From assembly GCF_003951095.1 (NCBI RefSeq), contig NZ_QXGL01000004.1, forward strand, positions 124,001 through 188,000: a stretch of 64,000 nt of DNA, read 5' to 3'. The notes under the pieces are model-generated. The model had not been told where the DNA came from, searched no databases, and was given only the letters and a program-made list of their open reading frames with translations. Made by a program: the position numbers and the translations under genes. The stretch comes from Bifidobacterium goeldii. GTDB taxonomy: Bacteria; Actinomycetota; Actinomycetes; Actinomycetales; Bifidobacteriaceae. Shown piece by piece: positions 18,396-26,943 of the stretch (the stretch's first letter is position 1; every line of letters begins with the position of its first letter).

Positions 18396-19370
18396 TCAGC
18401 CACGGGGCACGCGAGGCACGCCGGCCTTTTCCAGTTTCCATATCAATCGTTGTCTGTGGTAAGCATCGCCGAATGATAGCCTTACTACCTCATCGGCTTG
18501 CAGTCGAATGTTCTCTTCACGTTCCTTTTCGGAGATAATCGTCTCCTCTAAACTCCCATTTTTAAGCATTGACGGATCTCGATATTTAACTCGCCCATCC
18601 AACTCAGCTACAATGAAGCGCCCATGAGACGTATGCCATGAAAAATCCACACGATAACTGCGGCTGAGATCATGCTGATCGATGATGACTTCTTGTACAT
18701 GCGGCGCCATAAATCCCTCATCCACGATTACCGCATACGTGTAGGCTTCACCGCCATTTTCCGTGCCGCCTGGAGCCTGATCGACAACCCGCAACGCTTT
18801 GGCACGGAATTTGCCCGATAACGTTTGACAATGTTCACGCATTCCAGATCTACTCATCAACCTGTTACGGAGCACAGATTCAACCACACACATACCATCT
18901 GGAAAATCAAGTCGCCGCGCGCAATCGAATACGGTTCGACCCAGTGAAGTAACGCGTACACCATCTACCACTGCACACTGGCTGCGTTCCGCATCCGTGA
19001 GCAAATGGTATCGAACACTTCCCCAATTGTGCGAATGCTGACTGCGATTGGTCATGATATGCACTGCATTCATATGACGTAGTGAATCGTTGATACCGTA
19101 CATCGCGGCGGCTGTCATATCGCCAAACAACCAAGATGGATGCTGCAGTGCCAATGTGCGCACTAAACGACGATATTGTTCCACTGGATTCAACATATTC
19201 CACGAGTCTGCGCGAGCATAGCAAGGCCAAGAATTGTGTACACGGATCAGCTCACCAGCCTGCTCCCGACGACGCAACATCTTGCGCTCAGCAGCGGTTC
19301 TGCCCCATACATATAACCGTTGGCGTTCCGTTTCAATGCAACGGTCGGTCAACACTCGATTCGTTCTCAT
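18396..19370 (-). CDS. AbiEi-like antitoxin-domain protein with DUF559-type C-terminus
   Basis: The 324-residue product resembles a large actinobacterial family annotated as AbiEi-family antitoxin-domain proteins. The N-terminal half has a winged-helix-like stretch (ERKMLRRREQAGELIRVH, then SWLFGDMTAAAMYGI) and the middle has GVRVTSLGRTVFDCARRLDF. The C-terminal region reads GGEAYTYAVIVDEGF, then YRVDFSW, then FIVAELDG. This E...D...ExD spacing looks like a Vsr/DUF559 PD-(D/E)XK fold. No AbiEii-type nucleotidyltransferase toxin lies beside it. The start is uncertain, since upstream in-frame ATGs exist. Family fairly sure, function unknown. Confidence 0.65.
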   Translation of the reverse strand: MRTNRVLTDRCIETERQRLYVWGRTAAERKMLRRREQAGELIRVHNSWPCYARADSWNMLNPVEQYRRLVRTLALQHPSWLFGDMTAAAMYGINDSLRHMNAVHIMTNRSQHSHNWGSVRYHLLTDAERSQCAVVDGVRVTSLGRTVFDCARRLDFPDGMCVVESVLRNRLMSRSGMREHCQTLSGKFRAKALRVVDQAPGGTENGGEAYTYAVIVDEGFMAPHVQEVIIDQHDLSRSYRVDFSWHTSHGRFIVAELDGRVKYRDPSMLKNGSLEETIISEKEREENIRLQADEVVRLSFGDAYHRQRLIWKLEKAGVPRVPRG

Positions 19371-19536
19371 GAATGTACCGTATCCGATTCCAGTGTTGGA
19401 GAACATGTTTTTCGGGCAATGTGGTCGAAGGCTTCGAGTTATCCACATTTTCGTGTCGCCCTGTAGCCGTACCTGCATCTGCACCTACGCATACCTGCAC
19501 TAGCAAGTTGCGGTGGCACTCCCCTATGGTTGAACC

Positions 19537-20376
19537 ATGACTTTGCTTCCCAACCAGACGCAGAACCATCCCGGCAGCCCCGTAAACCTGCGCCGCGCCA
19601 CAACGCGGCGTGATTGGATTCCGGATCAGCCGGGCGCGTGGGCGATGGCGATGCTGCCTGCTTTGGCCGGCATGATTGTTGGCGGCACGAACGGCACTAC
19701 GATTTGGCTGCTGATAGCGTGGATACTGTGTTATTGCGTGCAATTTACAGCAGCGCGATGGCTCGCCTCACGGTTTGCACGTCGATATGCGCCACCAGTC
19801 CTTATATATAGTGTGCTGCTTGCAGCAGTTGGCATCCCATTCGTTATCGTCAATCCGAGCATATTGTGGTGGGCTCCACTATTTCTTGTATTGGCCGCAG
19901 CCTCATTTGCTGCAGCATGGCTGCGCCGCGAACGCACACTGTGGGGTAATACAGTGTCGATTACTGCCGCCTGTGCAATGGTCCTTGTGATGAACTCTGT
20001 GAGCGCGCGCTCAATCGACGCTACATATCCAGCGCTAGCGAACGGTGGCCTGCCAGTAGCAATCATGTTTGTACTCACTCAATTTGGCTCGGTTTTGTTT
20101 GTAAAAACAATGATTCGCGAGCGTGGGCGGCGTGGTTACCGGTGGGCATCATGGATTTGGCACAGTGCATTACTGCTGATATCGCTTGCGCTGTGGGCAC
20201 TCACTGGATTCGAGAGATTGTTTATCATGCTCTTGCTCACCTGCGTTTGGCTCTTGGCACGCTCGATTGCGCTGCCACTTGTTGCGCGTACACGCAGGCT
20301 CAAGCCGGTTGTAGTGGGCATAGTTGAGATGGTGTCAAGTCTGCTGGTATTTGCAGCAGCGATTGCAACATTCTAA
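19537..20376 (+). CDS. YwiC-like family integral membrane protein
   Basis: The 279-residue protein has about seven or eight hydrophobic segments. Its N-terminal motif RRDWIPDQPGAWAMAMLPAL matches the P-D/x-Q-H/P-GAWAM signature of the YwiC-like family, whose function is not established. There is no Shine-Dalgarno sequence. TATGGT (19525-19530) ends 6 nt before the ATG, which points to leaderless initiation. It is divergent from the AbiEi-like gene and 86 bp upstream of the acetolactate decarboxylase gene. Confidence 0.75.
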   Translation: MTLLPNQTQNHPGSPVNLRRATTRRDWIPDQPGAWAMAMLPALAGMIVGGTNGTTIWLLIAWILCYCVQFTAARWLASRFARRYAPPVLIYSVLLAAVGIPFVIVNPSILWWAPLFLVLAAASFAAAWLRRERTLWGNTVSITAACAMVLVMNSVSARSIDATYPALANGGLPVAIMFVLTQFGSVLFVKTMIRERGRRGYRWASWIWHSALLLISLALWALTGFERLFIMLLLTCVWLLARSIALPLVARTRRLKPVVVGIVEMVSSLLVFAAAIATF

Positions 20377-20462
20377 GCAAGCGTTCGCACTGATTGTGAT
20401 TCGCGTCACGGTTATGGCAAGGCGTGAGACATGTGTTGAGCTGCCGTGACTGTTTTTCTATC

Positions 20463-21236
20463 GTGACTGCTGTGACAAAATCACAGGCTGCGAATATCAA
20501 ACCCATTACCGATCACGGCGCGAACGTCCTCTACCAGCACGGCACACTCGCGCTCCTTGTGCCAGGTCTGCTTGAAGGCACCACTACTATCGGCGAGCTG
20601 CTCACCCATGGCGATACTGGTATCGGCACCGGCGAAGGCTTGGATGGCGAGCTCATCATTCTCGATGGTGTGGCATACAAGGTTGGCAGTAGCGGTATGG
20701 CTGAGCGTGTGCCGAGTGATTTTACGATGCCGTTTGCCAATGTGCATCGTGCCGCGTTCCAATACCAATGCTCGCGCGCTGATATTGGCCTTGAGGATTT
20801 GAATAAGCGCATTGTCGAGGCGAACGGACGCGCGAATACGTTCTTTTCAGTGATCGTGCACGGCACATTCAGTTTTATGAAAACACGCGCGGTAATTAAA
20901 CAGCAGGCACCATACCCAACACTGGTGGAAGTTGCCGATCGACAGGCGACGTTCCTGCGGCATGACGTAAAAGGCACGATGCTGGGCTACTTCTCCCCTG
21001 TGATGTTCCATGGCGCAGCAGTAGCCGGTTTCCACGAGCATTTTCTTTCGGACGATCGCACGTTCGGCGGCCATGTGCTCGACGCAGTGCTTGATCGCGG
21101 TGATATTTACAGTCAAGTATTCGATACGCTAGTGCAGCATCTGCCAGTAGATGACCCAGAGTACCGTAATCACGATTTCAGTCAGGATCCGATTGCTGCA
21201 GCGATTTCACGAGCTGAAGGCGACGTCAAGAACTAA
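20463..21236 (+). CDS. budA: Alpha-acetolactate decarboxylase
   Basis: The enzyme converts 2-acetolactate to acetoin, diverting pyruvate-derived carbon and relieving acid stress. Diagnostic parts are YQHGTLALLVPGLLEGTTTI near the N-terminus, then GELLTHGDTGIGTGEGLDGE. The zinc site is FHEHFLSDDRTFGGH, with three histidines. It is 257 residues, normal. The start is uncertain: GTG at 20463 fits family length, GTG at 20424 gives 13 more residues, and neither has a good Shine-Dalgarno. No acetolactate synthase or butanediol dehydrogenase gene is adjacent, so acetolactate would come from elsewhere (for example valine synthesis). Confidence 0.9.
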   Translation: MTAVTKSQAANIKPITDHGANVLYQHGTLALLVPGLLEGTTTIGELLTHGDTGIGTGEGLDGELIILDGVAYKVGSSGMAERVPSDFTMPFANVHRAAFQYQCSRADIGLEDLNKRIVEANGRANTFFSVIVHGTFSFMKTRAVIKQQAPYPTLVEVADRQATFLRHDVKGTMLGYFSPVMFHGAAVAGFHEHFLSDDRTFGGHVLDAVLDRGDIYSQVFDTLVQHLPVDDPEYRNHDFSQDPIAAAISRAEGDVKN

Positions 21237-21283
21237 TTTCCCACGCATTGGCGTCATGCACCGCTATATAGCGCGCATATAAA

Positions 21284-21316
21284 AAGAAGCTCACCCTGAA
21301 AAAGGGTGAGCTTCTT
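21284..21316 (-). terminator. Intrinsic terminator after adhE
   Basis: AAGAAGCTCACCCT pairs with AGGGTGAGCTTCTT (14-bp perfect stem). On the minus strand it is followed by TTTATAT after CTTCTT, so it ends adhE. It may also stop budA read-through on the plus strand, where the tail is weaker. Confidence 0.85.
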
Positions 21317-21360
21317 ACTATCTAGCGATGAACCAGCGGTCAACGCTGAACATTAGGCGT

Positions 21361-24093
21361 TCAGCTGCGCTCCGAGGCTTCCTCAGTGGCCTCTTCGCCT
21401 TCGCGCTCGACGCGAATGCGGTGGCCTTCTTCCTGAGAGACGCCGTAGTAAGCGCCGACAGCGATGTCCTTCATGTCGTTGATCAGCGGGATGCGCGGGT
21501 TAGCCGGAGTGCACTGATCCTCGTAAGCGCGCATGCCGTACTGGTCAAGGATGGACCAGAAGAGATCCTCATCCACGCCAGCATCCTGGAAGGACTTGTT
21601 CATGCCCAGCTTGTTGTCGCGGTAATCCTCAACAGCCTTCGCCAGGTTCTCAACGCCCTCAGCCGGGGTGCGGCCCGGGTCGATGCCGAGGTTCTTAGCG
21701 AGCTGCTGGTAGCGCTCCGGAGCCACGTACTTGTTGTACTTCGGCCAGCTGGTCGGCTCCTCCGGAATAGAACCGTTGTAACGAATCACATACGGCAGCA
21801 GGATGGAGTTGGTACGGCCGTGAGCCACGTGCAGCAGAGCACCCAGCGTGTGAGCCATGCCGTGGCACATGCCCAGGAACGCGGAGCCGAATGCCATACC
21901 AGCCATCGTGGCAGCGTTGTGCATCTTCTCCTGCGCCATGGTCTTCTCAAGGCCCGGCTCACCGTTAACGGATTCGGCCAGGTTGTCCCAGATCAGCTTG
22001 GCTGCGTGCAGTGCCATACCGTCGGTGAAGTCGTTGGCGTACACGGAGACGAACGCTTCGAAGCTGTGGGTCAGCGCGTCGAAGCCAGCGTCGGAGGCGA
22101 GCTTGCGCGGCTGAGTGCGAGCCAGCACCGGGTCAACGATAGCCACGGACGGGGTGAGCGCGTAGTCGGTGATCGGGTACTTGTAGCCGGTCTTGTGGTC
22201 GGTGATCACAGCGAACGGCGTGACTTCGGAGCCGGTACCGGACGAGGTCGGGATGCACACGAGCTTGGCCTTCTTGCCCAGCGGCGGCAGCTTGAACGCG
22301 CGCTTGCGGATATCGAAGAACTTTTCGCGCACGTCGCCGAAGCTGATTTCCGGGTGCTCGTAGAGCAGCCACATGATCTTGGCGGCGTCCATCGGGGAGC
22401 CACCACCGACTGCGATGATCGTGTCCGGCTCGAACTCTTCGCGCATCATCTCAGCACCGCGCTCAACGGTTTCCACGCTCGGCTCCGGCTCAACGTAGTC
22501 GATGATGCGGAAGGTAACGCGGTTAGAACGAGCGCGCAGCTGGTCGATAACCTTGTCGACGATACCGAGCTGTTCCATGACCTTATCGCACACGATAACG
22601 GCCTTTTCAATGCCGTACATGTCGCGCAGGTACTTGATGGCATTCGGCTCGAAGTAGGTCTTGGCCGGAATCTTGAACCACTGCATGTTGTTGTTCCTTC
22701 GGGCGATGCGCTTAATGTTGATGAGGTTCACGGCCTGCACGTTGCCAGACACCGAGTTGCCGCCGTAGGAGCCGCAACCCAGGGTCAGCGACGGGGCGAT
22801 CGCGTTGTAGATATCGCCGATGCCGCCCAGCGAGCTCGGCTGGTTCCAGATGATACGGCAGGCGTGCATACGCTGACCGTACTCGCGCACAAGAGCCTGA
22901 TTGTTGGTGTGAATGGCGGCAGTGTGGCCAGCGCCGAGCTTGAGCATGGCTTCGCACATTTCGAACGCCTGCTCTTTGTTGTCGGACTTGAGCACAGCGT
23001 GCACTGGAGCGAGCTTCTCGTGAGTGAGCGGCTCGTTGTCGGAAACTTCCTTGCATTCTGCGGCAATGATGGTCGCGTCAGCTGGGATTTCGAAGCCGGC
23101 AGCGCGAGCGATGAACTGCGGGGACTTGCCCGGCACGACGGAGTTGAGCTTCGGAGTGCCGCCAGAGAATGCGGTGCAGCCGAACATGTACTGCTCGAGC
23201 TTGGCCTTCTCGTCAGCGTTCACGAAGTAGGCCTTGCGGCGCTTGAGTTCAGCAACCAGCGGAGCGTAGACCGCCTTGTCAGCGATAATGGCCTGCTCAG
23301 TAGCGCAGATCATGCCGTAATCGAAGTGCTTGGACAGGATCAGATCGTTAGCAACGCGCACGATATCCACGTCCTTGTCAACGTAAGCCGGAGCGTTACC
23401 GGCGCCCACGCCGAGGGCCGGCTTGCCGGAGGAGTACGCGGCCTTGACCATGCCCGGGCCACCGGTGGCGAGGATCGTAGCAACACCGTCGTGCTTCATC
23501 AGTGCGCCGGTAGCCTCGATGGACGGGTGCTCGATCCACTGGATGCAGTTCTCCGGAGCGCCAGCTGCGATAGCAGCATCACGCACGATGCGAGCAGCTT
23601 CAACGGAGCACTTCTGTGCGCCCGGGTGGAAGCCGAAGACGATTGGACAGCGGGTCTTCAGTGCGATCAGGGACTTGAAAATTGCGGTGGAAGTCGGGTT
23701 GGTGACCGGGGTAACGCCGGCGACCACGCCGACCGGCTCAGCGATCTCGTCAATACCCATGACGTCGTCTTCGCGAATAATGCCAACGGTCTTCTGGCCT
23801 GCCAGGTAGTTGGTGACATGTTCGCAAGCGAAGATGTTCTTAGTGGCCTTGTCTTCTACCAAACCACGGCCGGTCTCTTCGACAGCCATTTTGGCGAGTA
23901 CCAAGTGCTTGTTCAGCGCAGCAACAGACGCCTTGGCAACGATGTGATCGACCTGCTTCTGGTCGAGCTTCTCAAATTCGTCAAGGGCCTTCAGCGCCTT
24001 GGCGACGAGCGCGTCAACCTCAGCTTCGGCCGCAGCCTGCTTCTCTTCTGGGCTCGGCTTGGTGGGAGCCTCTGCCTTTTGTGCGTCTGCCAT
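21361..24093 (-). CDS. adhE: Bifunctional acetaldehyde-CoA/alcohol dehydrogenase AdhE
   Basis: AdhE reduces acetyl-CoA to ethanol in two NADH-dependent steps, the NAD-regenerating branch of the bifid shunt. The N-terminal aldehyde dehydrogenase half (about 1-440) includes ITPVTNP-like VTPVTNPTSTAIFKSLIAL, GGPGMVKAAYSSGKPALGVG and the catalytic-Cys segment YGMICATEQAII. The C-terminal iron-alcohol dehydrogenase half (about 450-880) has AVGGGSPMDAAKIMW, and the iron ligands fall in DALTHSFEAFVS and GMCHGMAHTLGALLHVAHGR. The 910-residue length is normal. GAGGAGGATTC precedes the ATG. A Rex-like palindrome lies about 105 bp upstream. It has its own terminator and is monocistronic. Confidence 0.98.
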   Translation of the reverse strand: MADAQKAEAPTKPSPEEKQAAAEAEVDALVAKALKALDEFEKLDQKQVDHIVAKASVAALNKHLVLAKMAVEETGRGLVEDKATKNIFACEHVTNYLAGQKTVGIIREDDVMGIDEIAEPVGVVAGVTPVTNPTSTAIFKSLIALKTRCPIVFGFHPGAQKCSVEAARIVRDAAIAAGAPENCIQWIEHPSIEATGALMKHDGVATILATGGPGMVKAAYSSGKPALGVGAGNAPAYVDKDVDIVRVANDLILSKHFDYGMICATEQAIIADKAVYAPLVAELKRRKAYFVNADEKAKLEQYMFGCTAFSGGTPKLNSVVPGKSPQFIARAAGFEIPADATIIAAECKEVSDNEPLTHEKLAPVHAVLKSDNKEQAFEMCEAMLKLGAGHTAAIHTNNQALVREYGQRMHACRIIWNQPSSLGGIGDIYNAIAPSLTLGCGSYGGNSVSGNVQAVNLINIKRIARRNNNMQWFKIPAKTYFEPNAIKYLRDMYGIEKAVIVCDKVMEQLGIVDKVIDQLRARSNRVTFRIIDYVEPEPSVETVERGAEMMREEFEPDTIIAVGGGSPMDAAKIMWLLYEHPEISFGDVREKFFDIRKRAFKLPPLGKKAKLVCIPTSSGTGSEVTPFAVITDHKTGYKYPITDYALTPSVAIVDPVLARTQPRKLASDAGFDALTHSFEAFVSVYANDFTDGMALHAAKLIWDNLAESVNGEPGLEKTMAQEKMHNAATMAGMAFGSAFLGMCHGMAHTLGALLHVAHGRTNSILLPYVIRYNGSIPEEPTSWPKYNKYVAPERYQQLAKNLGIDPGRTPAEGVENLAKAVEDYRDNKLGMNKSFQDAGVDEDLFWSILDQYGMRAYEDQCTPANPRIPLINDMKDIAVGAYYGVSQEEGHRIRVEREGEEATEEASERS

Positions 24094-24196
24094 GAATCCT
24101 CCTCGATGATGCGATGCATTTGGTTATGGTGATTTCCGCTCCGCCGGAGCGGACGCTGCTCAGTCACATCGCGCACCTGCTGTAGATGCTGCAGTT

Positions 24197-24214
24197 ATGT
24201 GGCCTAGGTCACAA
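24197..24214. promoter_or_regulatory. Rex-like inverted repeat upstream of adhE
   Basis: On the minus strand the 18-mer TTGTGACCTAGGCCACAT resembles the NAD/NADH-sensing Rex operator (TTGTGAANNNNTTCACAA): TTGTGA is intact and the right arm is CCACAT. It touches a possible -10 (TACATT, 24213-24218 on the complement). A repressor here would block adhE initiation. Assignment is by resemblance only. Confidence 0.4.
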
Positions 24215-24218
24215 TGTA

Positions 24219-24540
24219 CCGGAAGCAAAAAGGCTCTGCACTCGAACAAAAATGACGGCGTTTCATGTTTGAATATGAGAGTTATTTGTTAGTATTTGTT
24301 CGCTTTACCTGTATTTTGCGCTCAAAAATACGAGTTTTGATACTATTTGTGCGTTTTTTATCTCGATATTACATTTCGCAAACACCGCACATCAACATAC
24401 TTATTTAAAAGTGTTTTCACTAAGTTATTTATCCGGTAGAATATAAAGAAAATGGATTTTTAAAAGTGTGCATGCAGCTTGCAGTATTGGCTTAATATCA
24501 ACAGTTTCAAGCGGTAACTAAGCATACACCACCATCATGT
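24219..24540. other. AT-rich divergent intergenic region, adhE / ROK regulator
   Basis: This stretch of about 320 bp is clearly richer in A and T than its neighbours and has no credible ORF. TTTAAAAGTGT occurs twice as a direct repeat (24404-24414 and 24459-24469, 55 bp apart). The first is part of AGTG-TTTT-CACT, and TATTTGTT recurs near 24287-24300. These are candidate sites for the adjacent ROK regulator. Confidence 0.4.
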
Positions 24541-24560
24541 GCAGCCAAGGGAGGTCGGCA

Positions 24561-25691
24561 ATGAAGGCGATGCCATCAACGGCGGTCAAAGAACACAATC
24601 GTCACATAATCACCAACTATTTTGTCACTCATGACTTTGCCACCAAGCAAATGATCGAGCGCGAACTCGGCCTCAGCCTGCCTACTATTACGCAAAACCT
24701 GCGCACACTAGAAGATGACGGCATTATCGTACGCGGCGAATTACAAGAGTCAACCGGCGGCCGCAAAGCGCAAACCTATCGATTTGACGTCGCGCATCGC
24801 ATCGCTATCGGAGTAGCCATGCGCTCCAGCGAAGTAACATTGTGCGCAATCGATCTTGCCGGCAACACCGTCGCCAAATTCAGCCGAGCACTCCCCTATC
24901 GCAACGACAACGCCTACTATCAGCGCATCGGCACCATTATTGACGATTTTGCCGCCGGCCTCGAACGCAGTCATGGCCGTGTTCTCGGCGTAGCCTTCTC
25001 TATTCAAGGCATTGTCTCCGCAGATGGCACAACCATCACATTCGGCAAAATCATGAACAATACCGGGCTCACACTGGCCACTATCAGCCAAGCGGTACAC
25101 TACCCTTGCTTGATGATCCACGACTCTGACGCCTCTGCAATGGCCGATTTGTGGTTCGATCACACGCTTACCGACGCAGTATGCATTTATCTTGAACGCC
25201 GTCCCGGCGGAGCGGTGATCGTTGGCGGGAAGCTGCACCAAGGACCGAACCAGTGCAATGGCACCATCGAACACATGACGCTTGTGCCTGGCGGGCGAGC
25301 CTGCTACTGCGGCCAGCATGGCTGCATGGACGCCTACTGCTCGCCTGAAATGCTCACTGAAGATTATGAGAGCGTTCCCGGCTTCTTCAGCGTGCTTGAA
25401 CAAGGTGAAACGCATCACCGCGAGCGCATGAACGAATGGTTGGATTACGTAGCGCAAGCGATTGTTAACGTGCGCTCAGTAATCGCTGGTGATGTAATTC
25501 TTGGCGGTGAAGCAGCAACGTATCTCGACGACGATGATATTGCCGATCTTCGCCGCCGCGTTATCGAGCACACCCCGTTCGACACTGAGCACTTCACACT
25601 GCGCAAAAGCCTGTGCGCTGAAAATCAAAGCACCATCGGCGCCGCCCTACGCCTCGTCGAACACTACCTCGACAGCATCTGTGGTCGCTAG
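24561..25691 (+). CDS. ROK family transcriptional regulator
   Basis: An N-terminal winged helix (HIITNYFVTHDFATKQMIER, then LGLSLPTITQNLRTLEDDGI) is joined to a ROK sugar-kinase-like domain with VAFSIQGIVSADG, and the zinc-type Cys cluster CYCGQHGCMDAYC (the CxCGxxGCxE motif of NagC-like ROK repressors, with D in place of E). The 376-residue length fits ROK repressors rather than kinases. The start at 24561 has AAGGGAGG 7 nt upstream. It is divergent from adhE. The effector sugar cannot be inferred. A convergent terminator (25705-25740) follows. Confidence 0.88.
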   Translation: MKAMPSTAVKEHNRHIITNYFVTHDFATKQMIERELGLSLPTITQNLRTLEDDGIIVRGELQESTGGRKAQTYRFDVAHRIAIGVAMRSSEVTLCAIDLAGNTVAKFSRALPYRNDNAYYQRIGTIIDDFAAGLERSHGRVLGVAFSIQGIVSADGTTITFGKIMNNTGLTLATISQAVHYPCLMIHDSDASAMADLWFDHTLTDAVCIYLERRPGGAVIVGGKLHQGPNQCNGTIEHMTLVPGGRACYCGQHGCMDAYCSPEMLTEDYESVPGFFSVLEQGETHHRERMNEWLDYVAQAIVNVRSVIAGDVILGGEAATYLDDDDIADLRRRVIEHTPFDTEHFTLRKSLCAENQSTIGAALRLVEHYLDSICGR

Positions 25692-25704
25692 CAGTACGCA
25701 CAAA

Positions 25705-25740
25705 GTTATGGCGGATTGCCTTGTCACAATCCGCCATAAC
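25705..25740. terminator. Bidirectional stem-loop between ROK and LacI genes
   Basis: GTTATGGCGGATTG and CAATCCGCCATAAC form a perfect 14-bp stem with an 8-nt loop in the 62-bp convergent gap. U-tracts are weak on both sides. Confidence 0.7.
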
Positions 25741-25753
25741 GCAGTCTATGTAG

Positions 25754-26794
25754 CTATACGAGTCGAGTTGTTGATTCTCGAACAATAAGATGCTGATCTA
25801 CGAACGCCGCGCGCGAAGCGTCATCGCGCAACTGATCCTCAAGTGCTACAGATGATGACAATGCCGTTTCATCTTTACGGAGCAAACGCACAGCACGGAA
25901 TCCGAAGTCTTTAAAGTTCTGACGCCACGTTGTAATACTAGGGACTGTTAGCGATGCGATTGGATTATCATCAAAGCCCGCAACGCTAATATCCTCTGGC
26001 ACTCGCTTGCCCGCCATTGTCAAGCCGCGTATAACTCCTGCTGCAACTTCATCATTACCAGCAAAGACTGCGGTTACATCAGGCAATGTAGATAAATACT
26101 CGCCAATACGATTCGCTTCACGGCAATCCCAATCCGCTGCTATCGGCTCAGGTATTGGAGCTCCAGCATCTTGCAATGCTTGCCGCCAACCATGAGTACG
26201 CGTGTATCGGTTGTTATTCACCGGCACAGAAACATGATGAACTGTTTTGTGCCCCAAACTCAAGAGATACTTCGTGATCTCATAACCACCGATATATGCG
26301 CCAAGCTCTACATCAGATTGACCACGCTCATCAGAGATCAGCACTGTTGGCATTTTCTTACGAATATAGGAAATAAGCGCATGCGTAGAAGAAGTGCGAT
26401 CCAAGTCGATGATCACACATCCAAGTGGACGACTTCTTGCTAAACCATCTACTGTTTCTCGAGCTTTTTCTATATCAGCATCAAGGAGCGATACACTCAC
26501 TAAGTATCCGCATCGTCGCGATTCTTCTTCAATTCCTTCAAGTATTTTCATTGGTCCATACAACGAAATATCTGAAAGAATCACTGAAATTGATGACATC
26601 TCGTTAACTGCCAAAGCTCTAGCAATAGGGTTCGGCTGATAATGCAGCATTTCTATAGCAGCAGCAATCGCCTGACGTTTTTCAGCTCCGACTCCCCCAC
26701 CATTATTGAGATATCGAGAAACGGAAGCAACTGACACATTCGCGTATTGCGCTACATCGCGTATAGAAGGCTGACCTCCTTTTGCACGAACCAT
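25754..26794 (-). CDS. LacI family repressor, GH36/ABC operon
   Basis: The HTH is at residues about 8-28 (IRDVAQYANVSVASVSRYLN), followed by the hinge helix region (NPIARALAV) and a periplasmic-binding-like sensor domain ending with CGF-like AGFDDNPIASLTVPSITTW. It is 346 residues from the ATG at 26794, which has GGAGG 7 nt upstream; longer in-frame starts overlap that site. It is the last gene of the leftward GH36-SBP-permease-permease set, with a stem-loop before it. It probably represses that operon through the two CCGG-centred palindromes at 32478 and 32565. Confidence 0.9.
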   Translation of the reverse strand: MVRAKGGQPSIRDVAQYANVSVASVSRYLNNGGGVGAEKRQAIAAAIEMLHYQPNPIARALAVNEMSSISVILSDISLYGPMKILEGIEEESRRCGYLVSVSLLDADIEKARETVDGLARSRPLGCVIIDLDRTSSTHALISYIRKKMPTVLISDERGQSDVELGAYIGGYEITKYLLSLGHKTVHHVSVPVNNNRYTRTHGWRQALQDAGAPIPEPIAADWDCREANRIGEYLSTLPDVTAVFAGNDEVAAGVIRGLTMAGKRVPEDISVAGFDDNPIASLTVPSITTWRQNFKDFGFRAVRLLRKDETALSSSVALEDQLRDDASRAAFVDQHLIVRESTTRLV

Positions 26795-26878
26795 CGTCAT
26801 TCCTCCCTTCTTCTCATCATCCTGCTCATCTGAATTCAATCACTGACATTGTGCAATATGCGTGCAAGAGAAGAACAT

Positions 26879-26921
26879 GTGAGCGGGATACCCCCACTAG
26901 TTTGCAAGGTCTCCCGCTCAC
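26879..26921 (-). terminator. Stem-loop between permease and LacI gene
   Basis: GTGAGCGGGA (26879-26888) pairs with TCCCGCTCAC (26912-26921) with a 23-nt loop, 23 bp past the permease stop. The minus-strand tail (ATGTTCTTCTC) is only moderately U-rich. A partial terminator lowering repressor output is likely. Confidence 0.55.
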
Positions 26922-26943
26922 AAGCGTTTTCACGATTCTGTCT

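Noticed and set aside
21328..24132. A 934-codon open frame on the plus strand opposite adhE
   Set aside because: It mirrors the adhE codon pattern, is rich in His, Val, Leu, Arg and Asp as expected of an antisense frame of a biased gene, has no ribosome-binding site, and resembles no protein family I recognise. AdhE on the other strand is unmistakable.
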